NCBI GenBank assembly: GCA_964597685.1
Contig: CAZQZC010000004.1
Location: forward strand, 1-37,555
Length of the DNA stretch: 37,555 nucleotides
Origin: JBCBTJ01 sp964597685
Lineage (GTDB): Bacteria > Pseudomonadota > Alphaproteobacteria > Caulobacterales > Hyphomonadaceae
Reading direction: 5' to 3'
The notes beneath the pieces were generated by a model. It did not search any database, had not been told where the DNA came from, and was given only the letters and a program-made list of their open reading frames with translations. This document shows, one piece after another, positions 7,532 to 15,660 of this stretch. Position 1 is the stretch's first letter; every line of letters starts with the position of its first letter. A program made the translations under genes and the position numbers.

Positions 7532-9373
7532 ATGGCTGACGACGCCCAAAGTTTGATCGACGATCGACGCGCCGCCGAGCCCGCTGGCGCAGCCGGTTCA
7601 GACCGAGCGCGCGCGCGCTCGTTAAAGCCGCTGGCGATCCTCTGGCCCTACGCCCGCAAACGCCCCCTATCGATGGCGACGGTGGCGGCTTTCCTTTTGG
7701 GCGGGACGGTGCTGGCGCTCGCCATTCCGTTTATGCTGGGACGCGCCGTCGACAGCGGAGCCGGGCGGACGGCGGCGTCCGACGAAGCCTTGCTCAGTGC
7801 GATCGACGCGAATTTCCTGCCGGTCGTCTTGGTGGCGGTCGCCATCGGATTGGTGTCCGCCGTTCGGTTCTACGTCGTGTCGCGTTTTGGAGAGCGGATC
7901 GCCGCGGATCTGCGGCGGGACGTGTACCGTCAGCTCTTGGCCCTTTCGCCGCGATTCCACGCAAAGATGCGCTCGGGCGAGGCGGTCTCGCGGCTGACTG
8001 CGGATATCTCGTTGATCGAGACCTTTCTCGGCTCGTCGGCGTCTTTGGGGACGCGCACGCTGCTGAACACCACCGGCGCGTTCGTCATGATGTTTGTCAT
8101 CAATTGGCGGTTCGGTCTGCTGCTTGTCGGTATTCTGGCCGTTGCGATGGTGCCTGTCATGCTGGTCGGCCGGATCATCCGCCGTTTGTCCAACCAGACC
8201 CAATCCCGGCTGGCGGACGCAGGCGCCGACGCGGCCGAAACTCTGGACGCTGTCGAACTCGTCCAAGCGTATGGCCGCGAGACGTCTCGGCTCGCCGGCT
8301 TCGCCAGCGCGGTGGAGGCGACGTTCCAGGCGGCGATGGCGCGCAATCGCGTGCGCGCGCTGATGATCGTGCTGGTCTCGATCCTCTTCTTCGGCGGTAT
8401 CGTCGGCGTCCTCTGGCTCGGGGCCCGCTCGGTCGCCACGGGCGGCATGAGTGCGGGCGAATTCGCCAGCATGGTCCTTTATGCTTCGTTCGCCGGGTCC
8501 GGCGTCGGCATGCTGTCTGAGGTCTATGGCGAGGTCATGCGCGCCGCCGGCGCAGCGGATCGCGCAGCCGAAATTCTCGCCGAAACGCCTGAGATTAAGG
8601 TCCCGGCTGAACCGAAGCGCCTGCCAACGCCGTCGAGGGGCGGATTGTCCTTCGAAGGCGTGACCTTCGCCTATGGCGACACGGAAGCCGCTGCGTTGGA
8701 CGGCTTCACCCTCGACGTGGCCCCTGGAGAGTTTGTCGCCTTGGTGGGGCCGTCGGGGGCCGGAAAATCGACCGTGTTCAGATTGGCGCTGCGCCTGTTT
8801 GATCCACAAGCTGGGTTGGTGCGATTGGACGGGGTTTCCGCCGTGGATTGCGATCCCTCCACATGGCGCGCCCGTTTCGCCTACGCGCCGCAGGAAGCCA
8901 CCCTGTTCACCGGGTCCGCGGCGGACAACATCGCTTTCGGCGCCGAGGGTCCCCGTGAGCATGACGTTCTCGATGCGGCGCGCCGCGCAGAGGCGATCGA
9001 CTTCCTGGACCAGAAGGGCGGGCTCTCCGCGGACCTTGGCGTCAAGGGCAAGGGTCTGTCGGGCGGTCAGCGCCAGCGTATCGCACTCGCCCGTGCGCTG
9101 GTCCGGGACGCGCCGGTCCTTCTATTGGACGAGGCGACCAGCGCATTGGATTCAGAAAGCGAAGCCCTGGTGCAAAGGGCGCTCGAGGCGGCCGCCGAGG
9201 GCCGCACAACACTGGCCATCGCCCACCGCCTGTCGACGATCCGAAAGGCTGACCGCATAATCGTTATGGATCGCGGGCGGATCGTCGAGGAGGGCCGCCA
9301 CGACACGTTGGTCGCCAATGGCGGCCTCTATTCCCGACTTGCCGAGATTCAGTTCTCCACGGCGCCGGCCTGA
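7532..9373 (+). CDS. ABC exporter, fused permease and ATPase (ABCB/MsbA type)
   Basis: A 613-aa half-transporter that should work as a homodimer in the inner membrane. Residues about 45-330 hold six membrane helices of the type-1 exporter fold. The ATPase domain follows: Walker A GPSGAGKST (406-414), Q-loop YAPQEATLF (Q454), signature LSGGQ (509-513), Walker B VLLLDEATSALD (529-540) and H-loop H565 in AIAHRLST. The fold fits MsbA or LmrA relatives exporting lipids, peptides or drugs; the substrate cannot be read from sequence. I use ATG 7532 (MADDAQ); an in-frame GTG/ATG cluster 9 bases earlier is possible. Its last 25 bases overlap the convergent IMPase gene. Confidence 0.9.
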   Translation: MADDAQSLIDDRRAAEPAGAAGSDRARARSLKPLAILWPYARKRPLSMATVAAFLLGGTVLALAIPFMLGRAVDSGAGRTAASDEALLSAIDANFLPVVLVAVAIGLVSAVRFYVVSRFGERIAADLRRDVYRQLLALSPRFHAKMRSGEAVSRLTADISLIETFLGSSASLGTRTLLNTTGAFVMMFVINWRFGLLLVGILAVAMVPVMLVGRIIRRLSNQTQSRLADAGADAAETLDAVELVQAYGRETSRLAGFASAVEATFQAAMARNRVRALMIVLVSILFFGGIVGVLWLGARSVATGGMSAGEFASMVLYASFAGSGVGMLSEVYGEVMRAAGAADRAAEILAETPEIKVPAEPKRLPTPSRGGLSFEGVTFAYGDTEAAALDGFTLDVAPGEFVALVGPSGAGKSTVFRLALRLFDPQAGLVRLDGVSAVDCDPSTWRARFAYAPQEATLFTGSAADNIAFGAEGPREHDVLDAARRAEAIDFLDQKGGLSADLGVKGKGLSGGQRQRIALARALVRDAPVLLLDEATSALDSESEALVQRALEAAAEGRTTLAIAHRLSTIRKADRIIVMDRGRIVEEGRHDTLVANGGLYSRLAEIQFSTAPA

Positions 9374-10179
9374 GGCGTGAACGCCTTGGATCTGCGCAGT
9401 CGCTCGACCAGCTTGGGTCGAAGGTCGAGGTTGGCGGCCAAGATGTCGCCAGTCTCCAAGACGTCGCCGCCGTCGATGTCATCCGCGACGCCTCCCGCCT
9501 CGCGGACCAGAACGATCCCTGCGGCGATATCCCAGGGTTTCAGGCCGCGCTCCCAAAACCCGTCGAAGCGTCCGGCGGCGACATAAGCCAGATCGAGCGC
9601 GGCTGAGCCGTAGCGCCTTATGCCTGCGACGACCGGTGTCATGGCGGCGAGCTCGCCCCAGAACGCCTGATGCGCCTCTTCGGATTTGCCATGCCACGGC
9701 GTGCCCGTGGCGATGACGGTTTCTGACAACTTTAGGCGCGAGGCGACCCGGAGTTTTCGGTTTTCCAGCCAGGCGCCCCTGCCTGTCTCCGCCCAGAAGA
9801 TTTCGTTCTTCGCGACGTCGTAGACCACGCCGGAAAACAGGCGGCCTTCGCGCTCCAGTCCAATGGAAACGGCGTAATGCGGCTGACCGTGGAGGAAGTT
9901 CAGTGTGCCGTCGAGCGGGTCGACAATGAAGCGATTGGACTTGTCCGTGCCCTCAACGATTCCGCGTTCCTCCATCACGAACCCGTAGCCCGGCCGCGCT
10001 TTTGAGAGTTGGTCGTAGATGATGTCTTCGGCGCGGTGGTCGGCGTTCGAAACGAAATCGGCGGGTCCCTTCTTGGAGACTTGAAGGTTCTCAATCTCGC
10101 CGAAATCGCGCGCGAGCGAACGGCCCGCGGCGCGCGCCGCTTTGATCATGACAGATCCGACGGGGGAGGGCTGGGTCAC
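9349..10179 (-). CDS. suhB: Inositol monophosphatase family protein
   Basis: A 276-aa Mg2+/Li+-sensitive phosphatase of the IMPase superfamily. Metal-site motifs are E70-E71, DPLDGTLNF (D87, D90, T92) and KPWDIAAG (W216-D217), all intact. Known relatives hydrolyse inositol-1-phosphate (SuhB) or 3'-phosphoadenosine phosphate (CysQ); the motif set fits SuhB better. The GTG at 10179 lies 6 bases after the efp stop, so the two are probably cotranscribed. An ATG ten codons later (10149) is an alternative start. The 3' end overlaps the ABC gene tail to tail. Confidence 0.87.
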   Translation of the reverse strand: MTQPSPVGSVMIKAARAAGRSLARDFGEIENLQVSKKGPADFVSNADHRAEDIIYDQLSKARPGYGFVMEERGIVEGTDKSNRFIVDPLDGTLNFLHGQPHYAVSIGLEREGRLFSGVVYDVAKNEIFWAETGRGAWLENRKLRVASRLKLSETVIATGTPWHGKSEEAHQAFWGELAAMTPVVAGIRRYGSAALDLAYVAAGRFDGFWERGLKPWDIAAGIVLVREAGGVADDIDGGDVLETGDILAANLDLRPKLVERLRRSKAFTPQAGAVEN

Positions 10180-10185
10180 GGGCCG

Positions 10186-10752
10186 CTAATCCGCCCGGCG
10201 CAGGTAAGTCGAATCGGCGGTTTGAACGACGATCTTCTCCCCAACGCCGACAAAGGGCGGGACCATGACGCGCACGCCATTGTCGCATGTCGCCGGCTTG
10301 AATGAATTCGCCGCGGTCTGGCCCTTCACAACCGGCTCCGTGTCGGCGATCTCGAGGACCACTTGTTCGGGCAAAGCGATACCGATCGGCGTCTCGTTAT
10401 AGAATTCGATCTGGACCACCATGCCGTCCTGAAGATACGCGCCTTGGTCTCCGACAAAGTCCCTTTGCAGCTGAATCTGCTCGAACGTCTCCTGGTCCAT
10501 GAATGTGAAGGCGTCGTCGTCTGCGAACAGGAATTGATTGTCCTTCTGCTCCAGGCGCACCTTCTCGACGGTCTCGGAGGAGCGGAACCGTTCATTGAGT
10601 TTGGAGCCGTTGATGAGATTGCGCAGCTCGACCTGATTGAATGCGCCGCCCTTGCCTGGTTTCACCGACTGGCACTTCACGGCGCGCCAAACGCTGCCCT
10701 GGTGCTCGATCACGTTGCCGGGCTTGATTTCGTTGCCGTTGATCTTGGCCAT
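10186..10752 (-). CDS. efp: Elongation factor P
   Basis: EF-P, 188 aa, which relieves ribosome stalling at polyproline. Domain I carries the modification loop SVKPGKGGAFNQVEL with Lys at position 34, the residue that EpmA/EpmB beta-lysylate in E. coli. Neither gene is in this window. Domains II and III follow with the NQFLFADDDAFTFMD and GLA-type PEQVVLEIADTEP segments. The C-terminal NGVRVMVPPFVGVGEKIVV is the usual EF-P ending. A promoter-like element lies directly upstream, after the thiE stop, so efp may be transcribed independently of the sugar-metabolism genes before it. Confidence 0.96.
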   Translation of the reverse strand: MAKINGNEIKPGNVIEHQGSVWRAVKCQSVKPGKGGAFNQVELRNLINGSKLNERFRSSETVEKVRLEQKDNQFLFADDDAFTFMDQETFEQIQLQRDFVGDQGAYLQDGMVVQIEFYNETPIGIALPEQVVLEIADTEPVVKGQTAANSFKPATCDNGVRVMVPPFVGVGEKIVVQTADSTYLRRAD

Positions 10753-10784
10753 GGGGAAGAGAGTCCTCGAAACTGATAGCGCGC

Positions 10785-10813
10785 CGGGTAGACCCGGCTC
10801 CGGGCGGGGTCAA
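10785..10813 (-). promoter_or_regulatory. Putative efp promoter with embedded hairpin
   Basis: On the minus strand TTGACC (10813-10808) is followed 17 bases later by TACCCG (10790-10785). The 15-base string reading CGGAGCCGGGTCTAC on the minus strand (10802-10788) recurs with one change before gap. A 6-bp stem, GCCGGG/CCCGGC with a 4-base loop (10783-10798), overlaps it. The element sits between the thiE stop (10820) and the efp start (10752). Confidence 0.4.
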
Positions 10814-10819
10814 GGCGGC

Positions 10820-11488
10820 TCAATCTGCGAACGCGTCGGCTGCGGCGTCCAAGGCGGCGTTGAAGGTCCTGACGGCGGTCTCGACCCCGGCCGGATCGGC
10901 CCAGACGCCCGACGACACAGCGATGAAATCCGCCCCGGCCAGCGAGATCTCCTGCGCCGTTTCCGCTGTGATCCCGCCAATGGCGACGCAGGGGACCTCC
11001 ATCACTTCTTGCCACCAGGCGAGTAGATCCGGCTCCGCACGCGTCTTCGGGTTTTTCGTCCCGGTCGGATAAAAGGCGCCGAAAGCGACATAATCGGCGC
11101 CTGATTCTCCCGCAACCATGCCGAGGTGACGGCTATCGTGACACGTGGCGCCGACAATCGCATCGGGCCCCAGCGCCGTGCGCGCGGTTTTGACGTCCCC
11201 GTCCTCCTGGCCGAGGTGAACACCATCGGCGCCCGTCTCCAAAGCCAGCTCGACGCTGTCGTTGACCAATACGGCGACGTTGAACTCGTGGCAGAGCGGC
11301 AGCACGGCCTTGGCGACGGCCCGCGTCGCGTCCAGGTCGATCGTTGTGCCGTCCGCCTGTTTGAGGCGGATCTGAAGGCAGGCGACATCGCCCGCGCCAA
11401 ACGCCCTGCCCAGCTGGACCGCGAAGTCCTGGACGTTGTCGATCTTCGGCGGCGTGATCAGGTAGAGGCGGGTGCGTTCGCGCGGCAT
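10820..11488 (-). CDS. thiE: Thiamine phosphate synthase (ThiE/TenI family)
   Basis: A 222-aa TIM-barrel protein. ThiE joins hydroxymethylpyrimidine pyrophosphate and the thiazole phosphate to make thiamine phosphate. Family blocks are seen: LQIRLK (39-43), GADGVHLGQED (86-96), VGATCH (112-117), YVAFGAFYPTGTK (133-145) and PCVAIGGI (166-173). One block departs from the ThiE consensus, NDSVELA (76-82) where most have NDR-D-A. With other thi genes absent, a ThiE-like paralogue or TenI-like role is possible. It lies 33 bases after the aldolase gene in the same orientation. Confidence 0.82.
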   Translation of the reverse strand: MPRERTRLYLITPPKIDNVQDFAVQLGRAFGAGDVACLQIRLKQADGTTIDLDATRAVAKAVLPLCHEFNVAVLVNDSVELALETGADGVHLGQEDGDVKTARTALGPDAIVGATCHDSRHLGMVAGESGADYVAFGAFYPTGTKNPKTRAEPDLLAWWQEVMEVPCVAIGGITAETAQEISLAGADFIAVSSGVWADPAGVETAVRTFNAALDAAADAFAD

Positions 11489-11521
11489 GGCGCGCGGATT
11501 AGGCGGCGGCGCGGGCTTTGG

Positions 11522-12415
11522 TCAACCCGCCTTCGACGCCTCGAAGATGCTGTCCACCGCCTCGGCAAGCCGCGCGTCGAAGTCGTCGTCGCTTTGGTTG
11601 GCTGACAAGCCTTCGGTGAGCGCGCGGGAGAAGCTGGCGATCATGCCCGTGTTGCGGGCGAGCTTGGCGTTCGCCTCGCCGCGGGCATAACCGCCGGACA
11701 GCGCCACGCACCGAAGGACGCGTGGATGGTCGATCAGCGCCTTGTACTGATTATCGCGGCTCGGCAGGGAGAGCTTTAGCATCACGCGACGTTCGGCGGA
11801 CAGGGCGTCGAGGCGTTTGGCGATTTCGTCGCGCAGCAGGTCTTCCGCCGCGGCCTTGTCGGCGATGGTGATGGTCACTTCGGGCTCGATAATCGGGACG
11901 AGCCCATGGGCGAGAATGCGCTCCGCCGTCTCGAATTGTTGGGCCACGTTCGCCGCAATGCCCTCCGCATCGGCCGCGTCAATTACCGAGCGCATCTTGG
12001 TTCCGAACACACCCTTGGCCACAGCCCGCTCTAGAAGCGCGTCGAGGTCCGGCATGGGCTTCATGAGGCGAACGCCCTGGCTCTCGTCGGAAAGCCCCTT
12101 GTCGACTTTCAGGAAGGGTACGACGCCGCGTGTCTCCCACAGGTATTGCGCTGTCGGAACGCCGTCGATCTGGCCGTCCATGGTGCGTTCGAACAGGATC
12201 GCGCCGATCACTTTCTCGCCGGTGAAGGCCGGCGACTTAATGATCCGCGCGCGCATGGCGTGCATCAGGGCGAACATTTCCTGGTCGCTTGCCCAAGCGC
12301 TCTCGTCGAGGCCGTATTGCTTCAGCGCCTTCGGCGTTGATCCCCCGGATTGGTCAAGCGCTGCTATGAAGCCCGGTTTACCCGCCATTTGTTCGGCCAT
12401 GCGCGCATCAGCCAT
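11522..12415 (-). CDS. fba: Class I fructose-bisphosphate aldolase
   Basis: A Schiff-base (class I) aldolase of the bacterial type that splits fructose-1,6-bisphosphate, about 297 aa. Diagnostic stretches are GFIAALDQSGGSTPKAL, the FLKVDKGL and FGTKMRSVI segments, and the lysine in RVMLKLSLPS that should form the Schiff base. LSGGYARGEAN near the C-terminus binds phosphate. I use ATG 12415 (MADARMAEQ), which matches the usual N-terminal length. The frame also allows ATG 12430. It follows pgk by 27 bases and precedes thiE, all on the minus strand, forming a lower-glycolysis/gluconeogenesis block with gap and pgk. Confidence 0.93.
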   Translation of the reverse strand: MADARMAEQMAGKPGFIAALDQSGGSTPKALKQYGLDESAWASDQEMFALMHAMRARIIKSPAFTGEKVIGAILFERTMDGQIDGVPTAQYLWETRGVVPFLKVDKGLSDESQGVRLMKPMPDLDALLERAVAKGVFGTKMRSVIDAADAEGIAANVAQQFETAERILAHGLVPIIEPEVTITIADKAAAEDLLRDEIAKRLDALSAERRVMLKLSLPSRDNQYKALIDHPRVLRCVALSGGYARGEANAKLARNTGMIASFSRALTEGLSANQSDDDFDARLAEAVDSIFEASKAG

Positions 12416-12442
12416 TTGTAGCACCCACATAAGTCATCCCAC

Positions 12443-13639
12443 CTATTTCAACGCTTCCACGCCAGGCAAATCCTTGCCTTCCATCCATTCAAGAAACGCG
12501 CCGCCGGCCGTCGAAACAAAGGTGAAATCCTCCGCCGCGCCGGCATGGTTTAGGGCCGCAACCGTGTCGCCGCCGCCCGCAACCGCGACGAGCGCGCCAG
12601 CTTTCGCCCGCGCCCCCGCAGCGCGCGCCGCCGCCACGGTCGCTGCGTCGAAGGGCTCCAGTTCAAAGGCGCCCAACGGGCCGTTCCAGACGAGCGTCTT
12701 CGCCGCATCCATCGCGGTCGCGAGGATCGCCACGGTCTGTGGTCCGGCGTCCAGGATCATCTCGTTGTCAGACACCTCGTCGAGGCCGCAGGTCCGGTGC
12801 GGCGCTTGGGCGGCGAAATCCTTCGCGACAACCAGATCGCGCGGCAGAAGGATATCGCATTTGCAGGCGCGCGCATTGCGTTCGATTTTCTGTGCGGTGT
12901 CGACGAGGTCATGCTCGCACAGAGACTTGCCGACGGAATGACCGCGCGCCGCCAGGAATGTGTTCGCCATGCCGCCGCCGATGGCGAGTGCGTCGACTTT
13001 GGCGACGAGGTTCATCAAAAGGTCGATCTTCGACGACACTTTCGCCCCGCCGACGACGGCCAAGACGGGACGCTTCGCGTCGCCAAGCGCGGCGTTCAGC
13101 GCATCGAGCTCCCGCTCCATGGCGCAGCCGGCATACGCTGGCAGCAACCTGGCCACCCCCTCTGTTGAGGCATGGGCGCGGTGGGCTGCGGAGAACGCGT
13201 CGTTGACATAAAGATCGGCGAGCTTCGCCATATCGGCGGCGGTCTCTGGGTCGTTCTTCTCCTCGCCGGGTAGAAAGCGGACATTTTCGAGGAGAATCAC
13301 ATCGCCTGGCATCCGGCTCTTGATCATCGACTGGCATTTCGGGCCCACGGTGCAATTCTCGGCGAACGAAACCGGCGCGCCGAGCACCTCGGAAAATGCA
13401 GTGGCGACGGGCTTGAGGCTCATCTCTGGGACGATCCGTCCCTTGGGCCGACCGAAATGAGCCATAAGGGCGACGACAGCGCCCTTCTCACGCAGCGCGT
13501 TGACCGTTTCGACGGCGGCGTGCAGTCGCGTGCCGTCGGTGACCCGGCCGTTCTCCATGGGCACGTTGAAGTCGACGCGCACCAAAGCGGTTCGTCCCGC
13601 GAGATCGCCTGTATCGGATATGCGTTTGAAGTCCGGCAT
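12443..13639 (-). CDS. pgk: Phosphoglycerate kinase
   Basis: PGK, 398 aa, the normal length; it interconverts 1,3-bisphosphoglycerate and 3-phosphoglycerate with ADP/ATP. Visible motifs are LVRVDFNVPMENG near the N-terminus, AHFGRPKG, LLENVRFLPGEEKND, VVGGAKVSSKI, the hinge-region WNGPLGAFE and the nucleotide-site GGGDTVAAL with STAGGAFLEWMEGK. The ATG at 13639 overlaps the stop of the upstream cupin gene by one base (TAATG), so the two are translationally coupled. A longer in-frame reading to 13768 runs through the cupin gene and is discounted. Confidence 0.97.
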   Translation of the reverse strand: MPDFKRISDTGDLAGRTALVRVDFNVPMENGRVTDGTRLHAAVETVNALREKGAVVALMAHFGRPKGRIVPEMSLKPVATAFSEVLGAPVSFAENCTVGPKCQSMIKSRMPGDVILLENVRFLPGEEKNDPETAADMAKLADLYVNDAFSAAHRAHASTEGVARLLPAYAGCAMERELDALNAALGDAKRPVLAVVGGAKVSSKIDLLMNLVAKVDALAIGGGMANTFLAARGHSVGKSLCEHDLVDTAQKIERNARACKCDILLPRDLVVAKDFAAQAPHRTCGLDEVSDNEMILDAGPQTVAILATAMDAAKTLVWNGPLGAFELEPFDAATVAAARAAGARAKAGALVAVAGGGDTVAALNHAGAAEDFTFVSTAGGAFLEWMEGKDLPGVEALK

Positions 13640-13953
13640 TAATCCTCGACCTCCTCGTAGACCCGCGCGCCGGCGGAATAGGCGATCATCATGATCGCCG
13701 TTCGCCCTGCCGCGTTGCGGACCTGGTGTACGGATCGCGCTGGAACGAAGGCCGTCAGTGTCGTCCAAGCCGAATCTACGCGCACGTCGACCACGCCTTC
13801 GATAAGGTGGATGGCCTCATTGCAGTTCGGATGGCGGTGAGCGGGGCTCGTCTGACCGGGATTTACGCTCATGCGGGCCAGCGAGAGGCCGGCTCCTGGC
13901 TGAACGGAATCATCCATCAGCCAATCCATGCAGCCCCATGCTTCCAACGCCAT
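13639..13953 (-). CDS. Small single-domain cupin protein
   Basis: A 104-aa cupin. Motif 1 is AHRHPNCNEAIHLIEG (H39, H41, E46) and motif 2 is centred on VPARSVHQVRN (H76), giving a complete set of likely metal ligands. Small cupins bind sugars or other small molecules or act as isomerases and oxygenases; nothing here fixes the reaction. CCGGAGG about 8 bases before the ATG is a strong ribosome site. It is sandwiched between gap (25 bases upstream) and pgk (one-base overlap), so it must be expressed with the glycolytic genes. A role in sensing or binding a sugar phosphate is an inference from position only. Confidence 0.8.
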   Translation of the reverse strand: MALEAWGCMDWLMDDSVQPGAGLSLARMSVNPGQTSPAHRHPNCNEAIHLIEGVVDVRVDSAWTTLTAFVPARSVHQVRNAAGRTAIMMIAYSAGARVYEEVED

Positions 13954-13978
13954 ATCGCCCGCCTCCGGCTGGTTCTGG

Positions 13979-14986
13979 CTAGATCAGTTTCCCCATCGCA
14001 ACCGCCGTGTCGCTCATGCGCGTCGCAAAGCCCCATTCGTTGTCATACCAGGACAGGACGCGCACCAGCGTGCCGTCGGTCACCTGGGTCTGTGCGAGCG
14101 CGAAGGTGGACGACGCGTCGTCGTGGTTGAAGTCGGACGAGACCAGCGGCTTGTCCGTATAGGCGAGCACACCGTTCAGCGGCCCGTCGGCGGCTTCGAC
14201 GATGGCTGCGTTCACCTCTTCGGCCGACGTTGCTTTGCCGGCGTCGAACACGAGGTCGATCATGGAGACGTTCGGCGTCGGCACGCGCACGGCTGAGCCG
14301 TCGAGCTTGCCGGCTAAGTCGGGCAGGACGAGGCCGACGGCGCGAGCGGCGCCCGTGGACGTCGGGATCATCGAATTCGCAGCGGCCCGTGCGCGGTAGA
14401 GATCTTTGTGCATCCGGTCGAGCGTTGGCTGGTCGCCGGTATAGGCGTGCACGGTGGTCATGTAGCCGCGCTTGATGCCGATCGTGTCGTTAAGAACCTT
14501 AGCGACCGGCGCGAGGCAATTGGTGGTGCACGAGGCGTTAGAAACGACTAGGTCGTCGGCCCCGAGCGTGTCGTGGTTCACGCCATAAACGATCGTTTTG
14601 TCCGCCCCTTTGGCTGGCGCGGAGACCAGGACACGCTTCGCGCCTGCGTCCAAATGGGCGGAGGCTTTGTCCTTGTCGGTGAAGATGCCCGTGCATTCGA
14701 GCGCGACGTCGATGTCCAGCTCGCGCCAGGGCAGCTCCTTGGGGTCGCGCACGGCAGTGCACAGGAACGTCCGCCCGCCGGCGTTAATCTTGTCGCCGTC
14801 GACGCTCACCTCGACCGGCAGACGACCGTGGACAGAATCGTATTCGAGGAGGTGGGCGTTGGTCTCGACGGGTCCCAGATCATTGATCGCCACCACGTCG
14901 ATGTCGGTCCGGTCGTGCTCGATGATCGACCGCAGCACCAAGCGGCCGATACGGCCAAATCCGTTGATCGCGACGCGAACCGCCAT
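13979..14986 (-). CDS. gap: Glyceraldehyde-3-phosphate dehydrogenase
   Basis: Type I GAPDH, 335 aa. The N-terminal GFGRIGR (9-15) binds NAD(P), the catalytic Cys is C153 in SNASCTTNCLAP, and the catalytic His lies in TVHAYTGDQPTLD. The C-terminal SWYDNEWGFATRM is the family ending. It oxidises glyceraldehyde-3-phosphate to 1,3-bisphosphoglycerate, feeding the pgk gene downstream. AAGGAGAG lies about 6 bases before the ATG at 14986. The frame continues to 15103 but that extension is noncoding in character. A promoter-like motif shared with efp lies about 60-90 bases upstream. Confidence 0.97.
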   Translation of the reverse strand: MAVRVAINGFGRIGRLVLRSIIEHDRTDIDVVAINDLGPVETNAHLLEYDSVHGRLPVEVSVDGDKINAGGRTFLCTAVRDPKELPWRELDIDVALECTGIFTDKDKASAHLDAGAKRVLVSAPAKGADKTIVYGVNHDTLGADDLVVSNASCTTNCLAPVAKVLNDTIGIKRGYMTTVHAYTGDQPTLDRMHKDLYRARAAANSMIPTSTGAARAVGLVLPDLAGKLDGSAVRVPTPNVSMIDLVFDAGKATSAEEVNAAIVEAADGPLNGVLAYTDKPLVSSDFNHDDASSTFALAQTQVTDGTLVRVLSWYDNEWGFATRMSDTAVAMGKLI

Positions 14987-15044
14987 TGAACACTCTCCTT
15001 GTTGTCCTCTTGCGCCGCAGCGCAATTCGTCCCCATTCGCCGGC

Positions 15045-15074
15045 GGTGTAGACCCGCCTCCGCGCGCCGTCCAG
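15045..15074 (-). promoter_or_regulatory. Putative gap promoter, sharing a motif with efp
   Basis: On the minus strand CTGGAC (15074-15069) and TACACC (15050-15045) are 18 bases apart. The intervening string reading CGGAGGCGGGTCTAC (15062-15048) matches 14 of 15 bases of the string before efp. It lies 59 bases before the gap ATG. This is a visual match only. Confidence 0.35.
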
Positions 15075-15103
15075 ACGGTGCGGCGCTCACGAACGCATGA
15101 CAA

Positions 15104-15203
15104 NNNNNNNNNNNNNNNNNNNNNNNNNNNNNNNNNNNNNNNNNNNNNNNNNNNNNNNNNNNNNNNNNNNNNNNNNNNNNNNNNNNNNNNNNNNNNNNNN
15201 NNN
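15104..15203. other. Assembly gap (100 Ns)
   Basis: Exactly 100 undetermined bases, the usual placeholder for a gap of unknown size. It separates the gap upstream region from a truncated plus-strand ORF, so the true distance and any genes between tkt and gap are unknown. Confidence 0.99.
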
Positions 15204-15660
15204 CGGCGGGGCGGCCATTCTGGGCGGCGGTTGGTTCTATACCCAAACCTACGGCTTTGATTTTGACAACGCGTCGCTGGATGCGCGTCGCGCCTATCTC
15301 GAGCGACAGGCCGAGTTTCAAAAAGGAACGTTCAAGCCAAACTACCTGGCGAAGTTCACCCGGGCGCGCGCCTCGAGCCGTTCTTTGACGTTCACCTACA
15401 ACACGGGCATGGGCAGCGCGACGTGCGGCCAGGGCGTTGATTGCCTCGAGAAGGCCTGCTTCCGCTATGGCATGACGTCGCTGGCGAGAAATGAAATCTC
15501 GGTTCGCGTCATCTACACAGACAATACGGGACGTCAGATCGACGGGATCTCAGTCTCGCCGCGGGTTTGCCAGCGCCTCAAGGGCTCTAGGTCGGTTCAG
15601 GCCAGTCTGGACCCTACCTCAGCGATAACGGCATTGGCCGTAATGCCGAAATGGGCGTAG
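15204..15660 (+). CDS. Hypothetical exported or membrane-anchored protein, 5' end missing
   Basis: An open frame runs out of the N gap to TAG 15658-15660, about 151 residues. It begins with a hydrophobic, glycine-rich segment (AAILGGGWFYTQTYGF) that looks like the end of a membrane anchor, followed by a mixed helical region (SLDARRAYLERQAEFQKG) and a Cys-containing part (ATCGQGVDCLEKACFRYG) fit for the periplasm. An ATG at 15097 just before the gap might be its start. I recognise no family. Its last 64 bases overlap the convergent tkt gene, long for a tail overlap, so the natural end may be earlier or a frameshift may lie near 15585. It reads against the surrounding minus-strand cluster. Confidence 0.5.

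Noticed and set aside
7667..8962. A 431-codon open frame antisense to the ABC exporter
   Set aside because: It is rich in Arg, His, Gly and Gln and has no domain pattern. Long antisense frames are expected opposite GC-rich genes; the ABC frame has every motif.
11817..12941. A 374-codon frame antisense to the aldolase and pgk genes
   Set aside because: It spans two clearly coding genes on the other strand and shows Ser/Arg/Ala-rich shadow composition.
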